NCBI GenBank assembly: GCA_023432845.1
Contig: JAEZEY010000228.1
Location: 1-46,664 of the forward strand
Source of the DNA: Pseudomonadota bacterium
Lineage (GTDB): Bacteria > Pseudomonadota > Alphaproteobacteria > Rhizobiales > Xanthobacteraceae
Direction of reading: 5' to 3'
Length of the DNA: 46,664 nt
Shown here: positions 16,965-24,462 of the stretch, piece after piece
Position numbering within the stretch: the first letter of the stretch is position 1
Layout: the number at the start of each line of letters is the position of its first letter
Program-made: the position numbers and the translations under genes
The notes under the pieces: model-generated
The model's database searches: none
What the model saw: only the letters and a program-made list of their open reading frames with translations
Told to the model about the DNA's origin: nothing

Positions 16965-17857
16965 GCTTCGATGACACCCTCGCTCACGACAATGGCATCG
17001 CCGCCGATCGAGGCTTCGCGCAGCGCGCCGCCTTCGACCTTGAGCGATAGCCGCATCTCGCTCGGGCGGCCCATTTCGTAGCCTTGCTCTATTGTGAGTT
17101 TGTGGGCGCCGTCGGCGAGCCCTTTGCTCGTGGCGTAAAGGCCGGCGAAGGCGGCCGCCGCGCTGCCGGTGGCGGGGTCCTCGGCGATGCCGCGCGATGG
17201 CGCGAACATGCGGGCGTGGACCTGATGCGAGGCGTTCGCCGTCTCGGCGCAGATGACATAGACCATCGCGTGCCCCCCGAAGGCGAACGCCTTGTCGAAT
17301 AGCGCAGGATCAGGCTTCGCTCGTGCCGCGGCCTCAAGCGAGCGCACCGGCACCATGCTGAAGGCGACGCCGGCCGACCAACGCGACGGCGGATAGGCAT
17401 CCGCATCGATATCGGCGGCGTTCAGGCTCAGCGCCGCCGCTATGGTGGCGGCATCAGACAGATCGCCGACGCGCTCCGGCAAATGCGGCAGCTTGAATTC
17501 AGCAAAGCCGGAATCGGCGTCGTGCATCTGCGCGACACAGGACACGGGGCCGACCTTTTCCTCGATGACAAGGCTCTGGCGGCCGCCGCCGGAAGCGCGC
17601 GCCAGCCCGACCGCGGCGCCTACCGTCGGATGGCCGGCAAACGGCAGCTCGGAGGCTGGCGTGAAAATACGCATCGCCGCCTTGTGGCCGGGATCCTGCG
17701 GCGGCAGCACGAACACCGTCTCCGGATGGCCGATTTCGCGGGCGATGGTTTGCATCGCATCCGTGCCGAGACCTTCAGACTCAAGCACCATGCCGAGCGG
17801 ATTGCCGGCAAAGCGCCGGCGCGTGAACACGTCGAGAGTGATGAGACGTCGGCGCAT
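16961..17857 (-). CDS. PhzF family isomerase-like protein
   Basis: A 298-residue protein with the diaminopimelate-epimerase-like two-lobed fold of the PhzF family. The N-terminus LDVFTRRRFAGNPLGMV and the motif HPETVFV with Glu46, the expected catalytic acid, are clear. A second conserved segment, EDPATGSAAAAFAGL, occurs near residue 220. PhzF of phenazine makers isomerises DHHA, but most homologues act in other, mostly unknown, reactions, and no phenazine genes are near. It starts 2 bp after the pdxY stop and overlaps the nudix gene by 4 bp, so it is in a tight operon. Confidence 0.88.
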   Translation of the reverse strand: MRRRLITLDVFTRRRFAGNPLGMVLESEGLGTDAMQTIAREIGHPETVFVLPPQDPGHKAAMRIFTPASELPFAGHPTVGAAVGLARASGGGRQSLVIEEKVGPVSCVAQMHDADSGFAEFKLPHLPERVGDLSDAATIAAALSLNAADIDADAYPPSRWSAGVAFSMVPVRSLEAAARAKPDPALFDKAFAFGGHAMVYVICAETANASHQVHARMFAPSRGIAEDPATGSAAAAFAGLYATSKGLADGAHKLTIEQGYEMGRPSEMRLSLKVEGGALREASIGGDAIVVSEGVIEA

Positions 17858-17859
17858 GG

Positions 17860-18741
17860 CTAAAGCAATCTCTCCGGTTGGCGCGGCGGCGCGATCAGTG
17901 TTTCAACATCGAAACGGCGGCTCGGTTCGACCACCTCTTGCTGGGCCGCCACCACCTGGATTTCGCTGGCTCCCGCTTCCATCGTCTTCTGCAGAATGCC
18001 GAACACCGTGCTGCCGGCCCGGGCCAGTGCTTCTCCGGCGCCACCCTGACGCAAATAGTGCACGAAGAACAAGGCCGCGATCAAATCGCCGGCGCCGTTG
18101 GCGACGAGCTGCAGCCTCGGCGTCCGCAGCCGGTAGCAGCCGATATCGTCGGAAGCGACCATGTCGATCGAGCCGTCCGGCGTCTCGTCGGTGTTGAGCG
18201 ACGTCACCAGCACCGCACGCGGGCCGAGGTCGTGCAACGCCTTGACGGAGTCGCGTACCTCGTCGCGCGTGCGCGACGTCCGCCCAGTGAGATAGTCGAG
18301 CTCGAACTGGTTTGGCGTGACGATATCAGCGGCGGGGAGTACCTTGGTTTTGATAAACTCGGGAATGCCCTCGCGCACGAACACGCCCTTGCCGACATCG
18401 CCGATCACAGGATCGCAGCAATAGCGGGCCGCCGGATTGGCGCGCCGCACAGTACACACTGCCTCCACGATCGCCTCGGCGATCTCGGGACTGCCCATGT
18501 AGCCTGACAACAGACCGTCGCACGCCGACAGCGCGCCGCGCGCCTCCAGCCCCGCCATCAGGTCGCGGATGAGTCCGGGCCCGAACACCTCGCCTCTCGA
18601 GCCGCCGTAACCGGTGTGGTTGGAGAACTGCACGGTATGGATCGGCCAGACCTCGACCCCCATGCGCTGCAGTGGAAACACCGCTGCCGAGTTGCCAACA
18701 TGGCCGTAGACGACGTGGGACTGGATGGAAACGAGATTCAT
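17860..18741 (-). CDS. pdxY: Pyridoxal kinase
   Basis: A 293-residue ribokinase-fold enzyme that phosphorylates pyridoxal to PLP in the B6 salvage pathway. The N-terminus NLVSIQSHVVYGHVGNSAAVFP and HTVQFSNHTGYG match PdxY/PdxK closely. The anion-hole region VANGAGDLIAALFF near residue 220 holds the catalytic Asp of GxGD. I chose the ATG at 18741 by alignment with the known N-terminus; a GTG three codons earlier is possible. Neither has a strong Shine-Dalgarno. First gene of the four-gene operon with phzF, nudix and ppk2. A terminator just upstream separates it from the ABC transporter. Confidence 0.93.
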   Translation of the reverse strand: MNLVSIQSHVVYGHVGNSAAVFPLQRMGVEVWPIHTVQFSNHTGYGGSRGEVFGPGLIRDLMAGLEARGALSACDGLLSGYMGSPEIAEAIVEAVCTVRRANPAARYCCDPVIGDVGKGVFVREGIPEFIKTKVLPAADIVTPNQFELDYLTGRTSRTRDEVRDSVKALHDLGPRAVLVTSLNTDETPDGSIDMVASDDIGCYRLRTPRLQLVANGAGDLIAALFFVHYLRQGGAGEALARAGSTVFGILQKTMEAGASEIQVVAAQQEVVEPSRRFDVETLIAPPRQPERLL

Positions 18742-18757
18742 GCGCGCCACAATAACA

Positions 18758-18786
18758 GAAACGGCGGGGAAGTTCCCCGCCGTTTC
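18758..18786 (-). terminator. Intrinsic terminator of the NMT1-type ABC transporter operon
   Basis: Nearly perfect stem GAAACGGCGGGGA/TCCCCGCCGTTTC with a minimal loop, 28 bp after the substrate-binding-protein stop. On the minus strand it is followed by a T-rich stretch. It separates the ABC operon from pdxY. Confidence 0.7.
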
Positions 18787-18813
18787 CTATCAGATCGAGC
18801 ACACGGGGCTTCG

Positions 18814-19839
18814 TCAGTTCGTCTTGCCCGCCGCCTCGACATACTTGTTGGTGTAGGTCTTCGAGAGGTCGATCTTGGCGTCGCGGATCGCCGGCACCGA
18901 TTGGCTGAATACCGCGAGCACGGCTTCCGCGCCCTTCGGATCCATCTTGCCCGTTTCCGAGAACATCGGCAGCGTGTTCTTGAGCGCCGCGATGTAGAGC
19001 GCCTTGTCCTTGCCGACGAGCTCGGGCGGCATCTTCTCGGCGATCTCCTCCGGCGTATGCGAGTGGATCCACTTCAGCGTGGCGATGATCGCGTTCGTCA
19101 TGCCCTGCACTTCCTTCTCGTGCGAGGCGATCCAGTCAGCCTTGGTGTAGAGCGCGCCGCCCGGATACTCGCCGCCGAACACGGCGAGCGTGTCCTTCTG
19201 CGAGCGCGTGTCGCTGAGAATCTTCAGGTCCGAATACTTGCCAGCCAGCAGCGTCACCGCCGGATCGAGCATGATGGCGGCTTCGATCTCGCCCTGCTCC
19301 ATCGATGCGACCGCCGTGGCGCCGAGGCCGACGCCGATGACCGCGACCGAGTTCGGATCGACGCCGTTCTTGCTGAGGATGTATTTGAGGAAGAAGTCGG
19401 TCGACGAACCGGGGGCGCTGACACCGACTTTCTTGTTGGCGAGATCCTTGATCGACTTGATCGACGCCGTGTGCTTGGGCGAGACCACCAGCGCGAAGCC
19501 CGGATAGCGGTCGTAAACCACGAAGGACTGCAGGCTCTGGCCCTTGGCCGCCAGATTGACGGTGTGGTCGAAATAGCCGGAGACCACATCAGCGCTGCCG
19601 CCCATTACGGCCTTGAGCGCCTCGGAGCCACCCTTAAACTGGATCACCTCGACGTCGACGCCGGCCTTCTTGTACTCGCCGAGCTGATGCGCCAGCATGG
19701 TCGGCAGGTAGCACAGGCACGCAGCGCCACCGATGGCGAGCTTCACCTTGGTCTGGGCGAGCGCGGTGCCCGCCATCAGGCCGGCCGACAGAACAAGCGC
19801 GGCAGCCGCGGTGGCGGCGCGGCGGAACAGCTTGGACAT
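18814..19839 (-). CDS. ABC transporter substrate-binding protein, NMT1/ThiY-like (nitrate/sulfonate/taurine class)
   Basis: A 341-residue periplasmic binding protein. The signal peptide ends at GTALAQ (about residue 28). The mature part begins VKLAIGGAACLCYLPTMLAHQLGEYKKAGVDVEV and includes FKGGSEALKAVMGGSADVVSGYFDH, features of the NMT1 family that binds sulfonates, nitrate or pyrimidine precursors. The ligand is unknown; no sulfonate-cleaving or thiamine genes are adjacent. The ATG at 19839 is supported by GGAGGAA; an upstream ATG 11 codons earlier lacks one. Last gene of the ATPase-permease-binding protein operon. Confidence 0.9.
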   Translation of the reverse strand: MSKLFRRAATAAAALVLSAGLMAGTALAQTKVKLAIGGAACLCYLPTMLAHQLGEYKKAGVDVEVIQFKGGSEALKAVMGGSADVVSGYFDHTVNLAAKGQSLQSFVVYDRYPGFALVVSPKHTASIKSIKDLANKKVGVSAPGSSTDFFLKYILSKNGVDPNSVAVIGVGLGATAVASMEQGEIEAAIMLDPAVTLLAGKYSDLKILSDTRSQKDTLAVFGGEYPGGALYTKADWIASHEKEVQGMTNAIIATLKWIHSHTPEEIAEKMPPELVGKDKALYIAALKNTLPMFSETGKMDPKGAEAVLAVFSQSVPAIRDAKIDLSKTYTNKYVEAAGKTN

Positions 19840-19941
19840 TCGTTTCCTCCGTATTTTTTGGGTCGTTGGCACGAAATCTAGGCCAGCCGCGCTGGATTGC
19901 CTAGGCCGAAATGACGGAACCGTAACAGGCCAAGGCGGCCC

Positions 19942-20730
19942 TCAGGGCTTGGCCTCGCCCACCTGCGGACGCCAGATCAGCAGCCGCTTCTCGACCACGG
20001 TGACGACCATGTCGATCACGATGACGAAAGCCGCCAGCACGAACATGCCGGCGAAAACGCCAGCGACGTCGAAAATGCCTTCGGCCTGCTGGATCAGGTA
20101 GCCGAGGCCCGCGGCGGAACCAAGATATTCCCCCACCACCGCCCCCACCACGGCGAAGCCGACCGACGTGTGTAGCGACGAAAACATCCACGACAGCGCC
20201 GACGGCCAATAGACATGACGCATCAGCTGCCGCTCGTTCATGCCGAGCATGCGCGCATTGGCGAGCACCGTGGGCGAGACTTCCTTGACGCCCTGATAGA
20301 CGTTGAAGAACACGATGAAAAACACGAGCGTGACACCGAGCGCCACCTTCGACCAGATGCCGAGGCCGAGCCACAATGTAAAGATCGGTGCCAGCACCAC
20401 GCGGGGTAGCGCATTCGCCATCTTCACATAAGGATCGAACACCGCCGCCGTGCGCGGCTGTCGCGCGAACCAGAAACCGACCACAATGCCGCCGATCGAG
20501 CCGATGACGAAGGCCAGCGTGGCCTCGAGCAGCGTCACGTACAGATGCTTCCAGATCACGCCGGAGGCGAACCAGGCGATGATCTGCTTGGCGACATCGA
20601 ACGGATTGGAAAAGAAGAAGGGTGGCAGAATCAACCGGCCGAAAATCGGATAAGTCGTGAGCACGTGCCAGAGCAGCAGCGACACGACGGCGACCATGAT
20701 CTGGAGCGTGAGAAGCGTTACGCGGGACAT
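19942..20730 (-). CDS. ABC transporter permease (nitrate/sulfonate/taurine class)
   Basis: A 262-residue inner-membrane protein with about six membrane segments. It carries the binding-protein-dependent permease EAA-like loop VKEVSPTVLANARMLGMNERQLMRHVYWPSALSWMFSSL, which docks on the ATPase. It resembles the SsuC/TauC type. The ATG at 20730 overlaps the ATPase stop (TGATG), so the two are coupled. The binding-protein gene follows 102 bp later. Confidence 0.92.
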   Translation of the reverse strand: MSRVTLLTLQIMVAVVSLLLWHVLTTYPIFGRLILPPFFFSNPFDVAKQIIAWFASGVIWKHLYVTLLEATLAFVIGSIGGIVVGFWFARQPRTAAVFDPYVKMANALPRVVLAPIFTLWLGLGIWSKVALGVTLVFFIVFFNVYQGVKEVSPTVLANARMLGMNERQLMRHVYWPSALSWMFSSLHTSVGFAVVGAVVGEYLGSAAGLGYLIQQAEGIFDVAGVFAGMFVLAAFVIVIDMVVTVVEKRLLIWRPQVGEAKP

Positions 20731-21563
20731 CACTTCCCCTCCGCCTGCTGATAACCCTTGATCACCTCTTCCTTGAGCATGTGCCAGATCTCGCGGTGCA
20801 GATCGTGGAAAGCCGGATCGAGCTTGACCTCAGAGATGTCGCGCGGCCGTGGCAGCGTCACAATCCAATCGCCGATGATGCGCGACGACGGACCGGCCGA
20901 CATGATCACCACCCGGTCCGACAGCGCGATCGCCTCCTCCAGATCGTGGGTGACGAACAGCACCGCCTTGCGGTCAGCGCTCCATAAATCGAGCAACAGA
21001 TTGCCCATGATCTGGCGGGTCTGCGCGTCGAGCGGCCCGAAGGGCTCGTCCATCAAAAGGATTTTCGGATCGCGAATGAGGACTTGGGCGAGGCCCACCC
21101 GTTTGCGCTGTCCGCCCGACAGCATGTGCGGATAGCGGTCGCCGAAGGCGCCGAGACCAACCTTGCCAAGCCACTCCCTGGCCCGGGCCCGCGCCTCGGC
21201 GTGCGGCACCCCGGCGATCTCCAGCCCGATGGCGACATTTTCCAGCGCCGTCTTCCAAGGGAACAGCGCGTCGGCCTGGAAGAGATAGCCGGCCTGGCGG
21301 TTGAGATCGGCGAGCGGCGCGCCGAAAATGTCCGCTGAACCTGCGGCCGGCGCCAGCAGGCCGGCGGCGATGTTCAGGAGCGTGGACTTGCCGCAACCGG
21401 TCGGTCCGACAATAGCGACGAACTCGCCGTCGGCCACCTTGAGCGTGGCATTCTGCACGGCGCGGAACACGCCGCCATCGGCCAGACGGAACGCGACATC
21501 CACATCGGTCAGGGTGACCGCCGCCTCGCTCGTCGCCGTCGTCGCCGTCATCGCCGCTCTCAT
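20730..21563 (-). CDS. ABC transporter ATP-binding protein (nitrate/sulfonate/taurine class)
   Basis: A 277-residue ATPase powering the adjacent permease. Walker A GPTGCGKST is near residue 53, the Q-loop FQADALFPWKT near 94, the signature LSGGQRKR near 148, Walker B ILLMDEP near 168 and the H-loop VTHD near 202. It resembles the SsuB/TauB type. First gene of a tight operon with permease and binding protein. The start could be this codon or the ATG four codons downstream; neither has a strong ribosome-binding site. Confidence 0.94.
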   Translation of the reverse strand: MRAAMTATTATSEAAVTLTDVDVAFRLADGGVFRAVQNATLKVADGEFVAIVGPTGCGKSTLLNIAAGLLAPAAGSADIFGAPLADLNRQAGYLFQADALFPWKTALENVAIGLEIAGVPHAEARARAREWLGKVGLGAFGDRYPHMLSGGQRKRVGLAQVLIRDPKILLMDEPFGPLDAQTRQIMGNLLLDLWSADRKAVLFVTHDLEEAIALSDRVVIMSAGPSSRIIGDWIVTLPRPRDISEVKLDPAFHDLHREIWHMLKEEVIKGYQQAEGK

Positions 21564-21650
21564 CCCCGTGCCGTTCCGGGGCGCAAACTAGCGGCTCAGG
21601 CGCACATTGCAATGGCGGCGAAACGGCGGGCCGCTGCCCGCGCTTCGCGA

Positions 21651-22070
21651 TCAGGCCATCTGAAGCCGGGGCGCAGGCCCCGCGATCTGCATGGCCAGCG
21701 CGGAATCGCAGATCTCGGTCAGAGCCGTAACCTTGCCGTTCTCGATCGTGATAATGTCGATCAGGTCCGCCGTCACCGGCACGCCGCTCCCCGCCGGCTT
21801 GATCGCCACGCGCCACTGCACCGCTGCGCGATTGCCGTCGATCAGCAGAGCGATGATCTCCAGATCATCCATGACAAAGGTTTTCATCAAGGCTTCTGTG
21901 GCCGCGACAATATTCTGCTTGCCCGCGGTCTTTACCGCGGCGGGATTGCTGCCGAGTATTTCGAATCGAGCGTCATCGGCGAACGACCGCTCAACGGTCG
22001 CAATGTCATTGGCAACCCGTGCGCCGTACAGCGCGTGGATGAGCCTTTCCATTTCCATGCGGTCTGACAT
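21651..22070 (-). CDS. NTF2-like / SnoaL-like small protein
   Basis: A 139-residue protein with the alpha-plus-beta cone layout of the NTF2 superfamily: an initial helical section (MERLIHALYGARVANDIATVERSFADDARFEI), then strands such as NRAAVQWRVAI and ITIENGKVTALTEI. The family includes isomerases, hydrolases and ligand-binding proteins, so no function is assigned. The ATG at 22070 has GGGGAGG seven bases upstream; an ATG 11 codons earlier overlaps that site. It lies 87 bp upstream of the ABC ATPase on the same strand and could be co-transcribed. Confidence 0.75.
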   Translation of the reverse strand: MSDRMEMERLIHALYGARVANDIATVERSFADDARFEILGSNPAAVKTAGKQNIVAATEALMKTFVMDDLEIIALLIDGNRAAVQWRVAIKPAGSGVPVTADLIDIITIENGKVTALTEICDSALAMQIAGPAPRLQMA

Positions 22071-22116
22071 GTCGGCCTCCCCTCTCTGGAAGCATTCTGC
22101 CACGCGGCGGGCGCAA

Positions 22117-22144
22117 CAAAAAGGCCCGCCAAAACGGCGGGCCT
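22117..22144 (-). terminator. Intrinsic terminator of ilvC
   Basis: Perfect 9-bp stem AGGCCCGCC/GGCGGGCCT with loop AAAAC. On the minus strand it runs into TTTTTG. It lies 24 bp after the ilvC stop. Confidence 0.85.
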
Positions 22145-22168
22145 AATGTGTTTTATCAGCGATAACGA

Positions 22169-23188
22169 TTAGTTTTTTCTCTTGTCCACCATCGCGCGCT
22201 CCTTGATCCACGGCATCATCTCGCGCAGTTTGGCGCCGACGACCTCGGCGCCGTGCTCGGCGAGCTTGGCGCGGGTCGCCTTGAACGAAGTCTGGTTGAC
22301 CTTGTTCTCGAGCATCCAGTCGCGCGTGAAGCGGCCGGACTGAATGTCGTTCAGCACGCGCTTCATCTCCGCCTTGGTTTCCGCGGTGATGATGCGCGGG
22401 CCGGTGACGTATTCGCCGTATTCCGCGGTGTTCGAGACCGAGTAGTTCATATTGGCGATGCCGCCTTCGTAGATCAGATCCACGATCAGCTTCATTTCGT
22501 GGATACACTCGAAGTAAGCCATTTCCGGCGCGTAGCCGGCTTCGCACAAGGTCTCGTAGCCGGCCTTCATCAGTTCGACCACGCCGCCACACAGCACGGC
22601 CTGCTCGCCGAACAGGTCGGTCTCGCATTCTTCCTTGAATGTGGTTTCGATGATGCCGGCGCGGCCGCCGCCGATCGCTGAGGCATAGGACAGGCCGAGG
22701 TCATGGGCGTTGCCCGATGCGTCCTTGTGGATCGCGATGAGGCACGGCACGCCGGCGCCGCGGGCGTATTCGGAACGCACGGTGTGGCCCGGGCCCTTCG
22801 GCGCAACCATCAGCACGTCGAGATCGGCGCGCGGCTCGATCAGGTTGAAGTGCACGTTGAGGCCGTGCGCGAACAGCAGCGCCGCACCTTCCTTCATGTT
22901 GGCGTGGAGGTGATCGCGGTAGATGTCGCCCTGCAACTCGTCAGGGGTGAGCATCATCATCACGTCGGCCCACTTGGCGGCCTCGGCGACTTCCATGGTC
23001 TTGAAGCCCGAACCTTCGGCCTTCTTGATGCCCTGCGAGCCCTTGCGCAGCGCGATCACGACATCCTTGACGCCGGAGTCGCGCAGATTGAGCGCGTGGG
23101 CGTGGCCCTGGCTGCCATAGCCAATGACGGCGACCTTCTTACCCTTGATCAGGTTGAGGTCGGCGTCGCGATCGTAATAAACCCGCAT
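22169..23188 (-). CDS. ilvC: Ketol-acid reductoisomerase (NADP+)
   Basis: A 339-residue class I (short) enzyme that isomerises and reduces acetolactate or acetohydroxybutyrate in valine and isoleucine synthesis. The NADPH-binding GYGSQGHAHALNLRDSG is at residues 23-39. KGPGHTVRSEY lies near residue 130. In the C-terminal knotted domain, FKEECETDLFGEQAVLCGG (near 185-203) and ECIHEMKLIVDLIYEGG carry the metal-binding acids. I chose the ATG at 23188 because AGAGGAA lies six bases upstream and the length fits; a longer frame adds 27 unrelated residues. It lies 105 bp downstream of the LysE-type gene, at the end of the ilv block. Confidence 0.97.
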   Translation of the reverse strand: MRVYYDRDADLNLIKGKKVAVIGYGSQGHAHALNLRDSGVKDVVIALRKGSQGIKKAEGSGFKTMEVAEAAKWADVMMMLTPDELQGDIYRDHLHANMKEGAALLFAHGLNVHFNLIEPRADLDVLMVAPKGPGHTVRSEYARGAGVPCLIAIHKDASGNAHDLGLSYASAIGGGRAGIIETTFKEECETDLFGEQAVLCGGVVELMKAGYETLCEAGYAPEMAYFECIHEMKLIVDLIYEGGIANMNYSVSNTAEYGEYVTGPRIITAETKAEMKRVLNDIQSGRFTRDWMLENKVNQTSFKATRAKLAEHGAEVVGAKLREMMPWIKERAMVDKRKN

Positions 23189-23293
23189 TGGTGTTCCTCT
23201 ACTTGGATTAGTTGCCTTGCCCGGGGGAAAATCGGCAATGCTTCTAGGACGCCCGGCACCGCCCCACAAGCCCCACAGGCGCTGGAATTGGCC

Positions 23294-23893
23294 CTAAAGA
23301 ACCATCGGAACGATGCTCGCCACGAGGAGCAGTGCCATGACGATATTGAAGATTCTGGCGTGGCGCGGATTGCTGAGCAGGCCCCGTAGCGCCACACCGA
23401 AACCGGTCCAGGTGGCAACCGTCGCCACCGTGAAAACGATATTGATCGCGATCAGGATGGCGGTGTCGAGCACCCGCCCCTCGGGCCGCACGAACAGCGC
23501 CACCATGGTCAGGCTCATGACCAGCGCCTTCGGATTGACCCACTGGAAGGCGGCGGCCTGCCAGAAGGTCAAGGGCTGCCCCAGTTCGACATCGCCGTTT
23601 GAGGGCGCAGGGCGCGAATTCGCCACCTTCCAGGCCAGCCACAGCATATAAAGCGCGCCGGCGATCTTGAGCCCGGTCTGCAGCACCGGGGCCGCCGTAA
23701 AGATCAGGCCGAGGCCCGCCGCCGCCGCGAGCAGCAGCACGACGAAACCGACGGTAATCCCGGCCATGTGCGGAATGGTCCGCATGAAGCCGAAATTGAC
23801 GCCGGAGGCCGTCACCATGATGTTGTTAGGCCCCGGTGTGAACGCGGTCGCAAACACGAACACCACCAGCGCCGCGAACATGTCGTACGGCAT
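23294..23893 (-). CDS. LysE/RhtB-family amino acid exporter
   Basis: A 199-residue inner-membrane protein with about six membrane segments. The N-terminus contains FTPGPNNIMVTASGVNFG, the family's conserved first helix and loop (PGPN), and the middle has WVNPKALVMS. Members export amino acids such as Lys, Thr or homoserine lactone-like compounds. Its ATG directly follows the ilvH TAA with no gap, so it is translated with the branched-chain synthase genes. That suggests, but does not prove, that it relieves branched-chain amino acid overflow. Confidence 0.88.
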   Translation of the reverse strand: MPYDMFAALVVFVFATAFTPGPNNIMVTASGVNFGFMRTIPHMAGITVGFVVLLLAAAAGLGLIFTAAPVLQTGLKIAGALYMLWLAWKVANSRPAPSNGDVELGQPLTFWQAAAFQWVNPKALVMSLTMVALFVRPEGRVLDTAILIAINIVFTVATVATWTGFGVALRGLLSNPRHARIFNIVMALLLVASIVPMVL

Positions 23894-24457
23894 TTACATC
23901 GGGTCCGGCCCGCGCGCGATCGCCGCGATCCCCGTGCGCGACACTTCGACCAAACCAAGCGGCAGCATCAGCGCCACGAACTGCTCGATCTTTTCGCTCT
24001 TGCCGGTGATCTCGAACACGAAGCTCTCGGTGGTGGCATCGATGACGCGGGCGCGGAAGGCATCGGCGAGGCGCAAGGCCTCGACACGGTTATCGCCTTT
24101 GCCGGCGACTTTCACCATCGCCAGCTCGCGCTCGATCGCCTTGCCGGAGAGGGTCATGTCGACGACCCGATGCACCGGGACCAGTCGATCGAGCTGGTTC
24201 TTGATCTGCTCGATCACCATCGGCGTGCCGGTGGTGACTACGGTAATAAGCGACTGATGCTTCTGGTGCTCGGTCTCGGACACCGTCAGCGACTCGATGT
24301 TGTAGCCGCGCCCGGAAAACAGGCCGATGACGCGGGCAAGCACGCCCGGCTCGTTGTCGACCAGCACCGACAGCGTGTGGGTTTCCGGCTTCTGCACATT
24401 GGTCGCGGTCGGATAGTGCGACGTGCTCGACGGGACGTTGGCGTTCACAACACTCAT
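23894..24457 (-). CDS. ilvH: Acetolactate synthase small (regulatory) subunit
   Basis: The regulatory partner of IlvI, about 187 residues. An N-terminal ACT domain (HTLSVLVDNEPGVLARVIGLFSGRGYNIESLTV, from about residue 27) senses valine, and the ALS_ss C-terminal domain follows. The start is unsure: an upstream TTG overlaps the ilvI stop, the ATG at 24457 directly follows AGAAGG, and a GTG at 24448 has better spacing. It is 5 bp after the ilvI stop by the ATG choice and abuts the LysE-type gene downstream. Confidence 0.94.
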   Translation of the reverse strand: MSVVNANVPSSTSHYPTATNVQKPETHTLSVLVDNEPGVLARVIGLFSGRGYNIESLTVSETEHQKHQSLITVVTTGTPMVIEQIKNQLDRLVPVHRVVDMTLSGKAIERELAMVKVAGKGDNRVEALRLADAFRARVIDATTESFVFEITGKSEKIEQFVALMLPLGLVEVSRTGIAAIARGPDPM

Positions 24458-24462
24458 CCTTC

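Noticed and set aside
21564..21650. Possible TPP riboswitch ahead of the NMT1-type ABC operon
   Set aside because: The conserved CTGAGA and related elements are absent, and the gap is too short; only a small GC hairpin is seen.
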